Assembly: GCF_026914185.1 (NCBI RefSeq)
Contig: NC_070561.1
Location: 6,882,001-6,946,000, forward strand
Reading direction: 5' to 3'
Source of the DNA: Puccinia triticina
Lineage: Eukaryota > Basidiomycota > Pucciniomycetes > Pucciniales > Pucciniaceae
DNA length: 64,000 bases
The first letter of the stretch is position 1. Each line of letters begins with the position of its first letter. Positions 9,135 to 21,450 of the stretch are shown here, piece after piece. The translations under genes and the position numbers were made by a program. The notes beneath the pieces are model-generated. The model saw only the letters and a list, made by a program, of their open reading frames with translations, searched no databases and was not told where the DNA came from.

Positions 9135-11400
9135 TCAAGAAATGTAACTACCTCTTGGAGTGTGAAAGTAAGCCCTCAGGTGGTGGGAATTATCAGCTGT
9201 CTTGATGAAGTAATCCCTCCATGGAAAGAGTTTCATTCCCTGCATTTTTTCAAAACAATGTTGCATGAAATGATCATGTGAGATTTTTCTTTCACACCTT
9301 TGTTGAATGCGGAGTAAGCTGAAGATGAATTTTTCTTCATTCACAAAAACCTGTAAAAATTTGCCTGGGTTTAAATCATAGTAATAGTTGAAGAGGACTA
9401 TTACAGCTGATTGTGCAAGTAGCTCATGTTTCTTTGAAGGGCTCTGACATTTATCAAAATTCAAGGCATGTAGAACTTTTCTTTGAGCATGTCTTTTATT
9501 GCTGTCATCTGAATCAGTCTTGCAGGATAGGTACTTTTGAGGATCATCTGACCAGGTTATGATGTCATAGAATTTGTTTTGAATCCCAGTTTGTTCATCC
9601 CAAAGTACTCCATCATCAGAAGGATGACCAAGGCTGTGAATCAATCTGGAATTCATCTTCAAAATGAGATCAAAGAAATCTGCTGTCTCATAAAAGAAAT
9701 TTTGTTTTAAATTCAATCTAGTATATGAATCAAGTTTACTATTTTTTTCCTGCCTTTGAAAATCCCACCATTTGCCAATTTCTACTTTGATTGAGATACT
9801 CATTTTCAGATTGTAACTTCTGACCCATTTATTGTAATTTTTTTTGAAGTTGTATATGGTTTGCAATTGATATTGAGAGTCATGCTCATCTTTGGGATAA
9901 GGGCTTTCATGGTTTTCTTCAGATTCTCCATTGGCTTCATCTTTCTTTCTTGGAATATGTTTCACAAATTCTTCCATCTTTATCACTTTTCTTTTTAGCA
10001 ATGGACAAATATTTTTGTTGATTGAACTTAATTCTTGTTGATCAAATTCTCCATCCCATGGCCTAAAATTCAAATTTCTTATTCCATTTGTGAAGCTTTT
10101 CAAACCCTTGGCATATGACACAGGGACTACATTCCAATATTGTATTTTTTGTAAAAAACGGAGGAATTGATCATCTCTTGGGAATAAAACTCTCCACATT
10201 TTATTTCTTTCAACATCATGGTTGGAGCCAGTAAGATTGCTTAGTTGCTGATAGTAATGAAAAATAATGTTGAATGCAGCTTCAGACATCAAAGTTTGTT
10301 TTGGGCAGGTTGATTCAAATAAGGAAACTTGTTTACTATCTCCAATGATGTAGGTTGGTTTTGTATATTTTGCAGTGAGTGCCCTGATAATCAGACTTGT
10401 AAGAGATTCTTGACTAGCATTAGAACCTATAAGCTCTGGATGATGCAGTCCTGAAGAAGGGTTTAATTGGTGAATTCTTGACTGAGTAAACAGATTCAAA
10501 ACCCATTTTTGCAAGTTTGATTGTTCTTGGTAATAGTCCCTGTCTCCTATGTTGAAAATACGCAGAAATTTTGACAGTACACACCAAAGAAGATGGGAAA
10601 ATTCCTTGAAGCTATTCAATGATATTGGGTCTTTCAATTCTTCACTTGGAACCAATGATTCAGAATTCATCAATGGGTATATGAGTGAGGCAAGAGATCT
10701 TATGAATTTTGAGATCTGTTCCTCCCTTTCAACTAATATTTCTTGACATAGGGCATCAGATATCCCCAGCTTCATTGTGTAGATCCAGGCCCAGGCTTCT
10801 GGGCAAGCATATTCAACATTTAGTTTATACAATTCAGGAAGATTGCTGTTATGACCTTGTGCTTCCTCCAGGGGATTCTGGACAGCTCCGCATTCCTTTC
10901 CAATTTTCCTCAGATCCTCAGGTTTTTTTCCTTCTTTTATTTCATTTTTATCCATGAGATTTCTACTTTGTGGATGTAGCAAAGATTCACTTGGAAAAAT
11001 ATCTTTCAAAGATTGGCCACCATTTTCTGAGGGTGAAGATAGCATGGGCACTTTTTCTTCTTCATGAGAAAAATGTGGTTTACTCCCTTCAGTTATCCTG
11101 ACCATTGGCTCAAATTCATGGCTTTCCAACTTTGGAGTGTTTAGTGACTGGCTACCTGGAGGGCAGATAAACGTCAACAGAGAGTAAAAATGACAGCAGA
11201 AAAGAGACAAGCTGACTTTGACCCAAGCTTAAGTCCAGCCAATCTTGGCCATCGCTTTTTCCCTCCATCTGAATGTTGCCCACGACTCCATGCGGGGCGG
11301 CGTGCACTTTCATTTTTCGCGTCAGATGACAGGAACTGTGATAGTCATCTGGGTCAGTTGCAAGAGAAAGTACCGGATCCTGCAAGCAGGGCCTCCTTTT
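9135..11400 (-). CDS. Unrecognised protein, paralog 1 of a two-member family
   Basis: The main exon 9135-11155 encodes about 673 residues. A 3' splice site (CTCCAG before GTAGCC at 11155) matches the site used in the plus-strand paralog at 15123. A conserved upstream exon ending near 11223 encodes DGQDWLDLSLG; joining it to the main exon is phase-consistent, although the donor GTCAAA is unusual. The true start further upstream is not settled. The protein has a variable charged N-terminal third, then EAWAWIYTMKLGI and FIRSLASLIYPLM, then two related modules: LMSEAAFNIIFHYY to NLNFRPW, and LLAQSAVIVLFNYY to MKLFPW. No catalytic motif, no clear membrane segment and no known domain is recognised. 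Full-length conservation with the paralog (14720-17113) argues for a real gene. Confidence 0.65.
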
Positions 11401-12662
11401 CAAACTCCCCTCTCCAGAGATATAATCTGGCGGCCGGCGGTTTATTGAGGTATTCGTTCATCAGCAAACAGCTCACTCGTGGTGCTAAAGTTAACCAAGG
11501 TCGAGATTAAAAACTCACCAAAGAAATTGATCTCATTGTGTACTTCTCCATCGCCATGATGTAGTCGGCCTTGTATTTGAGTAAATCGTATTAGGAAAGT
11601 GCATCCCATGGATATTTTCATGTTCATATCTAGGGGTTCCTGTAAAATTTTGATGTATGCAGACAACGGTGGCTAAGAGCAATTGTTCCTCGTTGTTGAT
11701 CGGGGATTTTTGGCCCTGGTTGGAGGCTGCAGCTGGCCCCGAACACGTCATGACGACCGAGGTGTTCATGTGCGTTATGACCATAGCTGGATCTACCCTC
11801 TGGTACAGAGCTAGAGCTTCAGCTTTAACGCCGAACGTGCAACTTAAGAGCTCACTTATATAGGATTGAAGAGAGCTTTAAAGAAATTATACTGGAGGCA
11901 ATCAGGTGATCGTGGAGTCAGGTGGAGGCTGCGGCGGAGGCTAGCAGGGAAGGAGTATGCTCATCCGGAGAGCCTCGTAGGGAGTCGGGATGGGTTTCAT
12001 AGAGGAAGGTGGAGGCTGCGGTGGAGGCTAGCAGGGAAGGAATCGGAGAGGTGGAGGCTCGCCCGAGGAGGGGGTGGAGGCTATAGTGGAGTACGGTGGA
12101 GGCTGGCTCGCTGCAGTGACTGCAAGGCATGAAACTGTAGCGTCCGGCTTGCAGCATGTGCAAGCTCCTGCCCACGGTTCCCACTTGATTCTCGAGTCCC
12201 AGCGGCAAAAGACATCGAGCCATTTACAACTGGTTCTACATACCCAAAGCTGTTCTCTCATGCAAAGACAACCGTACAATCTAAACCCTAGCAACCATCG
12301 CGACGCTCTCTCGAACGGGTGCTTGCGTAGTCCCACCCGACTCATTTACCATAAAGCATCTGCAGTATGTTTCTCATTCACCCTTGCCTTGAGTATCTTG
12401 ACGCTCACAAGCCATTGTGCATACATTGGGCAAAACCAACTAATATGCCATGTGACAAGAGTCTCTCTGCTGGCCTCACGTTGGCGGTTCAGCAAATTTT
12501 CCTGGGGGTCCCATATCCCTCATTTAGGATTCCCTCAAGTCCCACATTTCGGCAGTTTACATGGGGAGAAAAAGGTAAGAGAAAAATCGGATTTTCGTCT
12601 CTATGTGTGTAGGTATGCATGTGAGTGGGCCAATATGAAAGCCCCGGTGGTGGAGAAGAGGC
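11401..12662. other. Intergenic region with a GGTGGAGGCT minisatellite
   Basis: Between 11920 and 12110 GGTGGAGGCT and variants recur about seven times, including a 33-bp direct repeat (11921-11953 and 12008-12040). Open frames occur on both strands (for example plus 12074-12685 and minus 11533-11784), but none shows a recognisable domain, so no gene is called. The 3' end of eIF3k lies at the right boundary. Confidence 0.5.
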
Positions 12663-13823
12663 TTAACAAACGATGGATTTGGTGATGAATTGTTGCAAAT
12701 CTAGCAAAGAGGGGGAGAAGACAGTAAGCAAGAGAAGAGGAAGGGTTATGGGGGAGAGGAGAGAACGAACCGTCGATGGTAGTGTTTTCCTTAATGACAA
12801 CTGTGACGGGACAATTATCGGAGTTGTTAGGGATCACAACCTTGTCACCGTCGAAGGACCAAGCCTGAGTTTGGACCCAGTCCTGGAGGAGGGCGGGATC
12901 CTTGAGGTCGAGGTAGGCGGCAAGCCTGGTGCGGTCGATGGACCGGAAGCAGCTGGCGACGCTGCGGCCGATTGCTCGTCGGACCAGCTCCGCAAATTGG
13001 CCAATGCTGCCTACCACTGGGCCCAAGGGCTCATACTCTTCTGACTTGAGATCTGCCCAGAACTTCATGAACTGCCGTGTCTGCAACGTTCGCGATAGCT
13101 TCGATAGTAGTTCAATCAGGTTTAATGTCGCCTGGGGCGTCAGCAAACTCGACTGTTTTCCCCATGGTCACGCGGTTCCGCACGGAGGAAAACCATTTGC
13201 ATTAGCACAATTACTCCTTTTCCCAAATCGACATCAAAAAAAATGTTCTTCAACGAATTGGATGAAATTTTTGACGAGACTTACCATTCTATCGCCACAT
13301 AGACTTAAACATAAGTTAAAGTCACTATCGAACGGTCGATGCACGATACTCAAGAGAAGGATCTTGATAGTGATCGAGTCATGGATAGCTTCGATGGGAT
13401 TGCTTGGGTCCTCAGCGGCCAAGGGGACCAGATCAGGGTTAAATTGATACCTGTATATTTCGACAACAAAGAGAATCACAGAGTAAGCAAATTTTACTTA
13501 ATTATTTTGCGATGTAGGCGGAGGGGAGGAGCGCGGACAGTTTTAAGGTGGCGAAGTTCGCCAAGGGGTCGTAGAAGGCCTGATTGCATTGCTGGGTCAG
13601 GTAGTCCTCGAGCACCTGAACTTGAGTTGGGTCGTATCTTTCGACGCCCAAGATCAAGACCTGGATCGCCTCTGGTCTTTCCGGTGGACTCGACCACGTC
13701 TGCCTCGTTCCGTTTCGAAAAGAAATATCAGCCCTGTCGACCACTTGAAAATACCACCAGACGCAGAATGCTTCTGACCTGGGTCACCAAAGCGTTAGCG
13801 TTGGTCTCTTCGTTTGTTGCCAT
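12663..13823 (-). CDS. EIF3K: Eukaryotic translation initiation factor 3 subunit K
   Basis: Five exons on the minus strand: 13823-13779, 13699-13539, 13450-13285, 13152-12771 and 12700-12663 (792 nt, 263 residues plus stop), with all phases agreeing. Family signatures are EAIQVLILGVERYDP near the N-terminus, then FATLKL joined across an intron to YQFNP (compare LKLYQFNP in known eIF3k), SDFNLCLSLC, FMKFWADL, IDRTRLAAYLDL and WVQTQAWSFDGDKVVIP. This covers the HEAT-like and winged-helix (PCI-like) regions. eIF3k is a small, non-core subunit of the cytoplasmic eIF3 complex acting in translation initiation. Length is slightly above the ~220 residues of animal proteins because of N-terminal and mid-protein insertions. 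Two donors (GTCCGC, GTTCGT) are weak, but they are required by the protein alignment. The start MATNEETNANALVTQ is the first ATG giving an open, in-phase first exon. Confidence 0.88.
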
Positions 13824-14719
13824 CGGGTTCGGTGAGGGTTTGTTCGGTACTTTTCTCGGCAGTCGATGTTGGCGGCCTCCTTCGGTCCTCCCGCAGTCGT
13901 CGGCCACTGCTTCGCATTCGCTGGGCCTAGCTAGGCCCCCTTTCAAATTGACGGAACAAGTCTGGCCAAAGCAGTAAACAGTTTTATTTACAAAAAAGAT
14001 ACGTGTCACTGCGACCGTGTGTTACTTGCGAGGTCTTGAAAAACCTCTGTCGTTGAGGCGCGTTTGGCAAAAGCTATGAGGAACCGGTCTAAATATCTAA
14101 CAATGGAGGACATTCCCTCAATCTGCAGCCACAACACCTTAATTTTTGCGCAGAGATGCTCTCCCAGTCAGGGCATTAACACCTTTTCCTGCTTCCAACC
14201 CACCACCGCCAATTCAAACCATTATTTTCTGGAAAGATAAAGAAAATATGAAAAAATCAGTAGCTATCAATTTCTTCACACTGACAATCAAGGGGGCTTT
14301 GTTCAAGCTGTTGCCATCATCTACCGATGCACTAACTCCCACGGATAAGACTATGGCAATTGCTGGGTTGAGTGATCTAAAAAAATTCAAGGCACCTATA
14401 CTAGGTTGAAATCTTGCTGAATTAGGATGATGAATTTACATATTTAAATAGATCAAACAACAAATTGGTTCAACCATCAGCTCATCATAGGATTAATCGC
14501 AGAGGTATTTTGGATCACAGCACTGGAGAAGAGATGAAAAATGAAATTGACTTCCTAGGTGAGTATTCCATAATAGGATCATAAGAACAACTTTCTGCAA
14601 ACTTAGCCAAGGCACCCCAAAAAGAATGAATGCTGACAACTCAATGTTTGGATTTGGAATTATATGGACCTTTTGATAAATTACATCCCTGAGGATTAAG
14701 GTAGCTCCAACAAGAGAAC
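13824..14719. other. Intergenic, likely eIF3k promoter side
   Basis: This holds the upstream region of eIF3k and the upstream region of paralog 2. A short plus-strand frame at 14146-14409 has no recognisable content. No TATA box or other element is convincing. Confidence 0.4.
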
Positions 14720-17113
14720 CTTTCCATATGAACCAACGAATTTCCTCCAAACTCATCCAGATGAAAAGTGTAATTCATATCATCTACACAAAAAAACAAA
14801 AGTGAATTGGGCGGGCCATGACTGGACTGATGTGAAAATAGAGAAAAAAGATCCTGATCAAGATTGGTTAAACTTAAGCTTGAGTCTAAGTCAGCATAAT
14901 TATTTTTCTTTTCCTCATTCATATGCCTTGAGATCTGTAAACCTGAAGGAACCAGATCTTCCCTGGAGCAGGTCTACATTTCCCACAAAAACAGATAAAG
15001 AAATTTTCTTAATCTTGTCTCTAAAACACAATCTTCAGGGGATACAGATTGAAACACATGTTCTCTTTTAAGATAAGTCTGAAAGAACTTGGCTGAATTA
15101 TCTGTTTTGAAATTTCTTGCAGGTAGCCATCCCAAAGCCAAATTTGAAAGCCCCGGCTTGGAAACTCAGGCAAGCAAACCAGAATCACAAGAATCCCTTC
15201 TTTCCGTCATTAAAACAGATATTAATACTGTATCAACCCCTGATATGTCAGAAATATTACTCAAATCCACAACCGAGGGGTTCCAAACACAGGCCAAACT
15301 CAAGGCTAATGAAAAAAATGGGGAAGGGAATATCAACAAAGGCAAAGGTCTAATCAAACATGATTATAACAGAGAAAATTCCCAGAAAGAAACAGGCAAA
15401 GCAATGGAAAAGCACAACAACATTTATTCACCTAAGGATGAAGTGATTTTTGAACATGTACAGCTTGAGGTGATCTGGGCATGGATCTACACAATGAAGC
15501 TGGGAATACCAAATTCAATTTACACAGAAATTTTAGATCATAATAGGGAAGAAATTGCAAGCTTCATCAGATCTCTTGCTTTCTATGTCTATCCATTGAT
15601 GCAAAATGAAGTGGTGGTTCCAATAGAGGAATTGACAGATCCAAGCTCATGCAACAGCTTCAAAGAATTTGCCCATCTTCTGTGGTGTGTAAATGGTGAG
15701 TTTCTGAGAAGCCTCAATGCAGGAGATGAGGACTACTACCATGAACAAATGAAATTACACCAACATGTTTTGAATCTATTTTCCAAATCAAGAAAACCAA
15801 ACAGTTCTGCAAGTTCCATTACAAGTCTCATTGTCAGGGCACTTTCTGCAAAATATACACATCCAACCCATAATGTTTCAAAGCCTGACAATAAAATCTT
15901 ACTTGGATCAGTCTGTCCCAATCAAATTCTAATGTCTCAAGCTGTGGTTAACATTATGGCTTCTTACTATAAGCCTGAACAGGATGAATTTATTATCTCT
16001 GGATTTCATACAGCAAGGAGAAGAAAGTGGAAATTCCTGTTCAAGGATGCAGATGAAAATTTCCTTTCATGGCTACAAAATTTACAATATTGGCATCTAC
16101 AGCGCCCTTCATACAAAAAGGCTTTGGGATCCTTTCAACAAAATATAAAGAGAATCAACTTCTTTCCATGGAATCAGGAATGGAATCAACAATTACACAT
16201 TACTCAAGAAAATGATCCATATTTCCCATTTGATTTTACAAGGAAAAAAATTGTCATTTCAGCAAAGGTGAAGGAAATACCAAGTGAAAGTAACCCAACT
16301 GAACATAATATTGGAAACCCAAAAACATTCTTTGATATTAAAATTGATTGTAATCTTTTTGAAAAATTCTTGGTAACCAGCTGGCAAACCATTTCAAGAT
16401 TTGGTTTCCAGTATGAAAAACATATCAAATTGTCAGATTTGAAGATAGATAAATCAATTAGATCAAAACTGAGTTACTGGGGACAATCAGAGACAATGAA
16501 GATCAGAAGTGCAAAATATTCATGCCCTCAATGTATGTCCTTTTATCAGTATAATCATGAAATAAACAACTTTCTTGAGAATCTTTGGCATATAAATTGC
16601 AAGTTGATGTACAGCCTGGGGTACCATGCAAATGATGATGTTTTTTTGAATGAGCAAACTGGGCTTCAAAATGAGTTTTACTCCCTTCTAACTTGCTCAG
16701 ATAATCCCCAGACAAATACATTCTACCATAATACTCCCCGCTCTATGAGAAATAATCCCACTCAAAAGAGGATCCTAGAAGCATTCAACTTTGACATCAT
16801 GGAAAACAAAGACAAGAAAATGAACATGGTGACAAAGGCTGCAGTAGAAGTTATGCTCTCTTATTACTCAAAATGCAATCCAGGGAAATTTCTTGAGGTT
16901 TTCTTGAATCAACAAGTTTTCATTTCATGCTTGATCCGGATTGCAAACAGGACTGAACTGAGTAGGAATCATCTGGATTTTATGCTCACAGATTTTCCCA
17001 AGATGCATGGAATGGGAATCTTTCCATGGAGATCTTATCTCCTCAAAAATTCTGAGCAGCTCAAACTACTTCAAGCCAGTATTCAATCTCACTCAGCTAT
17101 TTATATGTCCTGA
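14720..17113 (+). CDS. Unrecognised protein, paralog 2 of a two-member family
   Basis: The main exon 15123-17113 (about 663 residues) follows a 3' splice site TTGCAG. An upstream exon ending at 14883 encodes HPDEKCNSYHLHKK and DQDWLNLSLS, matching the upstream exon of paralog 1; the join is in phase but its donor (GTCTAA) is unusual and the start is unresolved. Shared landmarks are WAWIYTMKLGI, FIRSLAFYVYPLM, FKEFAHLLWCV, CPNQILMSQAVVNIM..YY, NFFPWN, TKAAVEVMLSYY and MGIFPWR. The two YY-to-FPW modules resemble each other, so the protein probably arose by internal duplication. No known function is inferred. It is transcribed away from paralog 1, with eIF3k between them. Similarity is spread along the whole length and both frames are open, so both copies are probably functional or recently so. 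Confidence 0.7.
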
Positions 17114-18000
17114 GAAGAAGAATGTAGGTTTTTTTAGTTATCTGTCTAATTACAGGTAGGTGTGAATGAATGTCATATTCATATGAGGATTTTTTCTTCT
17201 TATGATACAAGCTGACTAAAATTTGCTTGCTCCACAGTAAAACCAGCAAGATAGACAAAAAAGCTTCCCCAGTGTGATCATTTTCAATACTCTTCAACCC
17301 AAATCACTCTTTTTGTCCTCTTCAAAATTAAAATTTCTTTGGTTTTTCCTCTCTTGCCCATCTGATGTTTTCTCTTGCCTTTATTTTTTGCTTGATCTTT
17401 CATCCTTTTTCTTTGATTGATCTTCCTCACTTTTTTAAACCGCCTTCTCTTCTAATTTGAATGGATAGTCAGCCCTTTGAGACTAGATTTTGGGGTGGCA
17501 TTAAAGAATAATGTGAGAATTAGGAGGATCTCAGGTAAATTTCTTAAAGTCAGCTCATGGTGAACTTCATGAGATATAAGAGAAACTAGAGAGTAAGGCG
17601 GCTCCACTGCTGCAATGATAATATCCTTGAAGTGGCCAACCCTGTATACGGCCCCACAGGGCCACCCCCACCCTCCTCAGATCTGGAAACCTGCCTCATG
17701 ATCACAGCTGTGTGTATCAGACCCACTTGCACCTCACTCATCAAGGCCCACCAGTAAAATCAATTGCTTAATCCACCCAGGGAATCAATTTGCCCATATT
17801 GTGGTATCATAATTCCTCAAACTTAACATCTCCATAATGTGGTACAACACACCTTACATTTTAAAGATGCTAATCTATTCATCAATTTCTCCAATCTCCA
17901 ATCTCCAACCCAAACACCTGTTACAAAAACCAGAACTCAAAAACCATTCAGTCCAATCTTCTGGCATAACTCAAATCCCAGAATAAATCATCCTCTTTTG
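17114..18000. other. No gene recognised
   Basis: 3' flank of paralog 2, pyrimidine-rich in parts (17300-17450). No coding motifs seen. Confidence 0.45.
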
Positions 18001-18087
18001 ATGTTATTGGAAATCTGTTACAAGCTGATTGTTGTCTTCATCTTTCTCTTGCAACTCACTTCAAACCCCATTTCCTCCCAGTACTGA
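18001..18087 (+). CDS. Possible first exon of a small secreted protein
   Basis: ATG at 18001 begins MLLEICYKLIVVFIFLLQL, a short hydrophobic stretch like a signal peptide, followed by TSNPISSQY and a stop at 18085-18087. If a 5' splice site precedes the stop this could be the first exon of a secreted protein whose next exon lies in 18090-18425. No splice pair is convincing and no homolog is recognised, so this may be chance. Confidence 0.2.
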   Translation: MLLEICYKLIVVFIFLLQLTSNPISSQY

Positions 18088-18859
18088 AAGTGAAAGAACC
18101 CATGGAGGATTGCAGGCCACACAGTTCAGATCAATGGAACCCTTACCACCAGTTTCATCAAGGATGTTTACAAGGTGGCTCTACTGCTTGTAATGATGTT
18201 GAATTGACACAACATGAGAGTCCATCTGTGTGGACCTGGATTTCCACTGATCAAAGACTTGCATCAGGCACAATCAAGCTATCTTCATGTATCACCTCAA
18301 ATTTCCAAGCATTATTGCCATATCTCTTTCTGACTTGTCAAATTTTGGTCCAAAAATGCCCAGATCTAACCACCAAGATTTTTGCAACCTTCAATGGAGT
18401 CAAATTTAAGTCAACAGTAAATTGACTAATAAGGCATGGAATGCAAATAACAATTCATGTGAAGGGGTGTAAAGAAAAAAAGATAGATGAGCTGACTGGT
18501 GAGCACAGTCAAGACCCAGCCAGCTGGCCTTATATACAAATGCAAAAAAAAGAAAAGAGAAAACAGAAAACCAAGATTAAATAAAGATAGATCAAGAAGA
18601 GTCGGCCTACTGAAACAGGGCTCACCCTGTCCCCAATGGCCAGCCATACCACTGCTTGAGCTGGAGATCATAGTTTCTGAAGTTTTTGGATCAAGTCTGG
18701 CGGATGTGTCGGGGGTCAACCTGTGGAAGGAGGCCGATACGGGGTCCGCGTCTCGCCCCCACTGTTGCACGAGTCCAAAGAAGTAAATCTTCCCATTTCA
18801 AGGTCAAGGGCAAAGCTGATGAGGCTTGCCGTCGTTGTATCTGCTGGTACATGGTCAAA

Positions 18860-19560
18860 TACCATCCGGTCTAGGCAAAGTTGAGCCATCCAAAGGCCAA
18901 GAAGATGACATGAAGGGATTGAAGGGCTGGATTCCTTGGGTGTAAAGCCCAAGGAATGAGGTGGGGCTGCCGCCGCCGGGCTTGGTGGCTGGAGGACTCT
19001 GTGGACTGACTTGCATGCCACTCTCGAACTGGCAGGTGTCAAAGAGCGTGTTGAGAAACGCATTATAAATACTTGGCTGAGCTTCTTCCGCCTGTTCAGC
19101 CACCCAATAAGCTGCATTGCTCTCACTCACTTCGTCCTTTTTCCTTCCTTCCAGGAGTATCGGTCGCTGACAAATATTATGGATGATAGAGCCGTAAGTG
19201 ATGATGTTGCGTTTGAATCCAGCATGGTTCATCAATGAATTTATCAATGGTGTGCTGACCGCAGCCAAGTTTGAGGAGGATGTTGTGAAGGATTGTGAAG
19301 CTGAAGATGTCGGGCTTGACGTGTATGTCCTCAAAGCGTTTGAGGTGGGCGAGGACCTAGTCAATGACGGGGTGCTAGAAGCGGAAGTTTGAGTTGAGGA
19401 AGTGGCTGAGGGTGGAGATTTTTGAGACGAGGCGGTCGGCGAGGGACTCGATCAAGCTGTGGGCGCGCTTGGGCATCTGATGCCGGAGGAGGGCAGATAC
19501 GAGGGAGTTGATCCAGCCAATTGGAAGCGGAAGCTTGTTACTCTTCCTGCAACTACTGCT
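18860..19560 (-). pseudogene. Relic of a pentatricopeptide-repeat (PPR) protein
   Basis: On the minus strand, helix-turn-helix repeat fragments read PIGWINSLVSALLRHQMPKR, then VLAHLKRFEDIHVKPDIFSF with TILHNILLKLG, then (after a frameshift near 19240) NHAGFKRNIITYGSIIHNIC and IYNAFLNTLFDTC. The (V/I)KPDxxSFTxL and FKRNIITYxSII spacing is characteristic of PPR motifs, which bind organellar RNA. Two in-frame TAG stops occur between the first and second fragment (around 19365-19390). With stops and a frameshift this is a pseudogene unless several very short introns are involved. Confidence 0.6.
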
Positions 19561-20108
19561 ACTCCCAAAGATCGGACAAGCAGTTTGTCAATTGCCACCA
19601 GACCGCTATCCAGGTTGCTTCCAATACAGCTGCTGATATGGAATGTCATATGGTTCACCGGTGAATTAGTCTCATGCTCCCAAAAAATAGTTTGAAAAAG
19701 GAAATATATCTAGTGATGCTGAAGAATCCTGAGACATGGCATTCTAAGTCTGATCCTCAACCATCAGATTGGCAAATAGAGATCCGTCGAGTCGAAGGCG
19801 AGAAGGTGCGGCCGCCTGTTTGGAGGTTGAAAGTACAGCACTTCGCCCAAGACCCACGACTTGATACACATGTTCATGAGGTTTTAGTTGTCTGGAGGCC
19901 ACCGATCTCGTGTCAGTGTGTCCTCTTTTAGCGAAACTCATGGGGGATGGGTGATTGCTTACCAGTCAGATATACCTCATCCGCTTCCATTCTACAGTAA
20001 TCTGCTTTTGTAGATAAGGTGGGATGAACTTGTGGGTGTAGCGGTTGAGTTTGAGAGCAATCTTCGAAAGCTTACGGATTAGTATCAGTTTGGGGAAAAG
20101 CACTGCAG

Positions 20109-20745
20109 ATTTTCCTGCTCGCCGAGGCCCCCGCTAAGCTGCCCTTCCTGCTCAAAGACGCCAGCCGGCCCGTCGACCTGCTCCCCAAGGAGGGCGAACA
20201 GTTTGTGACCGTCGGCACCAATACCCGCTTGGATAACAGAGTCCTCGACCTCCGAGTAAGTTATAAGCCAAAAAAAAAAAAAAAACACGACTGAGCTGAC
20301 CAAGATGGTCCCCGCCCCAGACACCGGTCAACCAAGCGATCTTCAGGGTGCAATCGCGCGTATGCAACCTGTTCCGCCGCTTCCTAGACGACGAAGGGTT
20401 CATCGAGATCCACACGCCCAAGATCCAGGGCGCGGCGACGGAGTACGGCGCGAGCGTCTTCAAGCTGGGCTACTTCGAGCAGACCGCCTTCCTGGCCCAG
20501 TCGCCCCAGTTGGCCAAGCAGATGGCCATCGCCGCCGACTTTGAGCGCGTCTACGAGATCGGCCCCGTCTTTCGGGCCGAGAACTCAAACACCTATCGTC
20601 ACATAAGTTGAGTCCCCCCTCTGGCCCCTACACTCTGTGAGAGAGACTGATGGGTGTGTGTGTGTGTACAGCCGAGTTCATCGGGCTCGATCTTGAGATG
20701 GCCATCAACGAACACTACCACGACCTTTTGATTTATCAAGCCAAG
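20109..20745 (+). pseudogene. Internal fragment of cytosolic aspartyl-tRNA synthetase, introns retained
   Basis: Three exon-like pieces with intact splice signals: 20109-20255 (KLPFLLKDASRP, NTRLDNRVLDLR), 20321-20606 ([70 protein letters not shown]) and 20672-20745 (EFIGLDLEMA). The middle piece carries class II synthetase motif 1 (near GFIEIHTPK) and motif 2 (FRAENS). The N-terminal anticodon-binding part and the C-terminal half with motif 3 are missing, so no working enzyme can be made. Retained introns show that it came from genomic DNA, not from an mRNA copy. Confidence 0.85.
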
Positions 20746-21029
20746 TGCGTCATTATGATAGCAAGGTATTTTACAACTCGCATAAGATTAGCTGGCCACG
20801 TTGAGTAATCGTGATAAGAGCCACCTAGTCTGACACAATGACAAGGGTCTTGTTGGCAACGCCTAGACCATCAACGCTTGTCGCGCAGGTCAGAGGGATG
20901 GGAGGGGCGTGGCGGTGGCGTAGTTGTCAAGGCAGGAAGAATGTGGCGGTCAAGTGCGCTGGTGGAGTCTGGTGGATCTTGAGGGCTGGGCAAAGTAGTG
21001 CCGGATTGTCTATAAAAAGAGGCTGTTGA

Positions 21030-21450
21030 ATTGCTTGTTTATCCCCCAGGGCGTCCTCTGCCGCTGTACTTCCAGCGTGCGGTTTGTCCTCACCCCCTCC
21101 GCTGTTGCACTTGCGCAGTTTGAGGGGCCAAAGAGTGGGCCCCCCACTGGTCTCCAGCCTTTGCTGCGGGCCGGGGGCCTTCAAGTCCATCACTTTTGAC
21201 CCGTGCGCTTGACGCGGGATGGGTGTTGCGCCTGTGGGCAAGGCTTTGCCAATGTTGGAAGGCTGGTTGAGGTTATCATAAGATCACTTTTTTTGTGTTA
21301 TTTGGGAGGGAAATTTGTGGTCTTTTTTGCCTTTTTGTAACCTGAGGAAAACCTTGCTTTTTTTTTTTTTTGTGTATTTGTAGGGGGAACCCTTGATCTT
21401 ATGCTTTTTTAATTGTGGAAAATCTGTGTCTTTAATAAACTTGGATTATG
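21030..21450. repeat. Dispersed repeat, copy A, ending in AATAAACTT
   Basis: Shares with 24030-24400 a C/G-rich first half (TTGCACTTG followed by CAGTTTGAGGGG, against TGGCTGAGGGGTTTCCAG) and a T-rich second half with GGGGGAACCCTTGA and TTTAATAAACTTGGAT. It reads like the 3' end of a transcribed element with a poly(A) signal. No protein is recognised. Confidence 0.45.

Noticed and set aside
11533..11863. Protein-like frames on both strands (minus and plus)
   Set aside because: Each looks plausible in isolation but neither extends through splice sites to a recognised family; left as intergenic.
12074..12685. 203-codon plus-strand frame
   Set aside because: It overlaps the last eIF3k exon on the other strand, starts in a minisatellite and has no recognisable content.
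20838..21241. Open frames after the aspartyl-tRNA synthetase fragment
   Set aside because: They do not continue the synthetase (motif 3 missing) and overlap a dispersed repeat.
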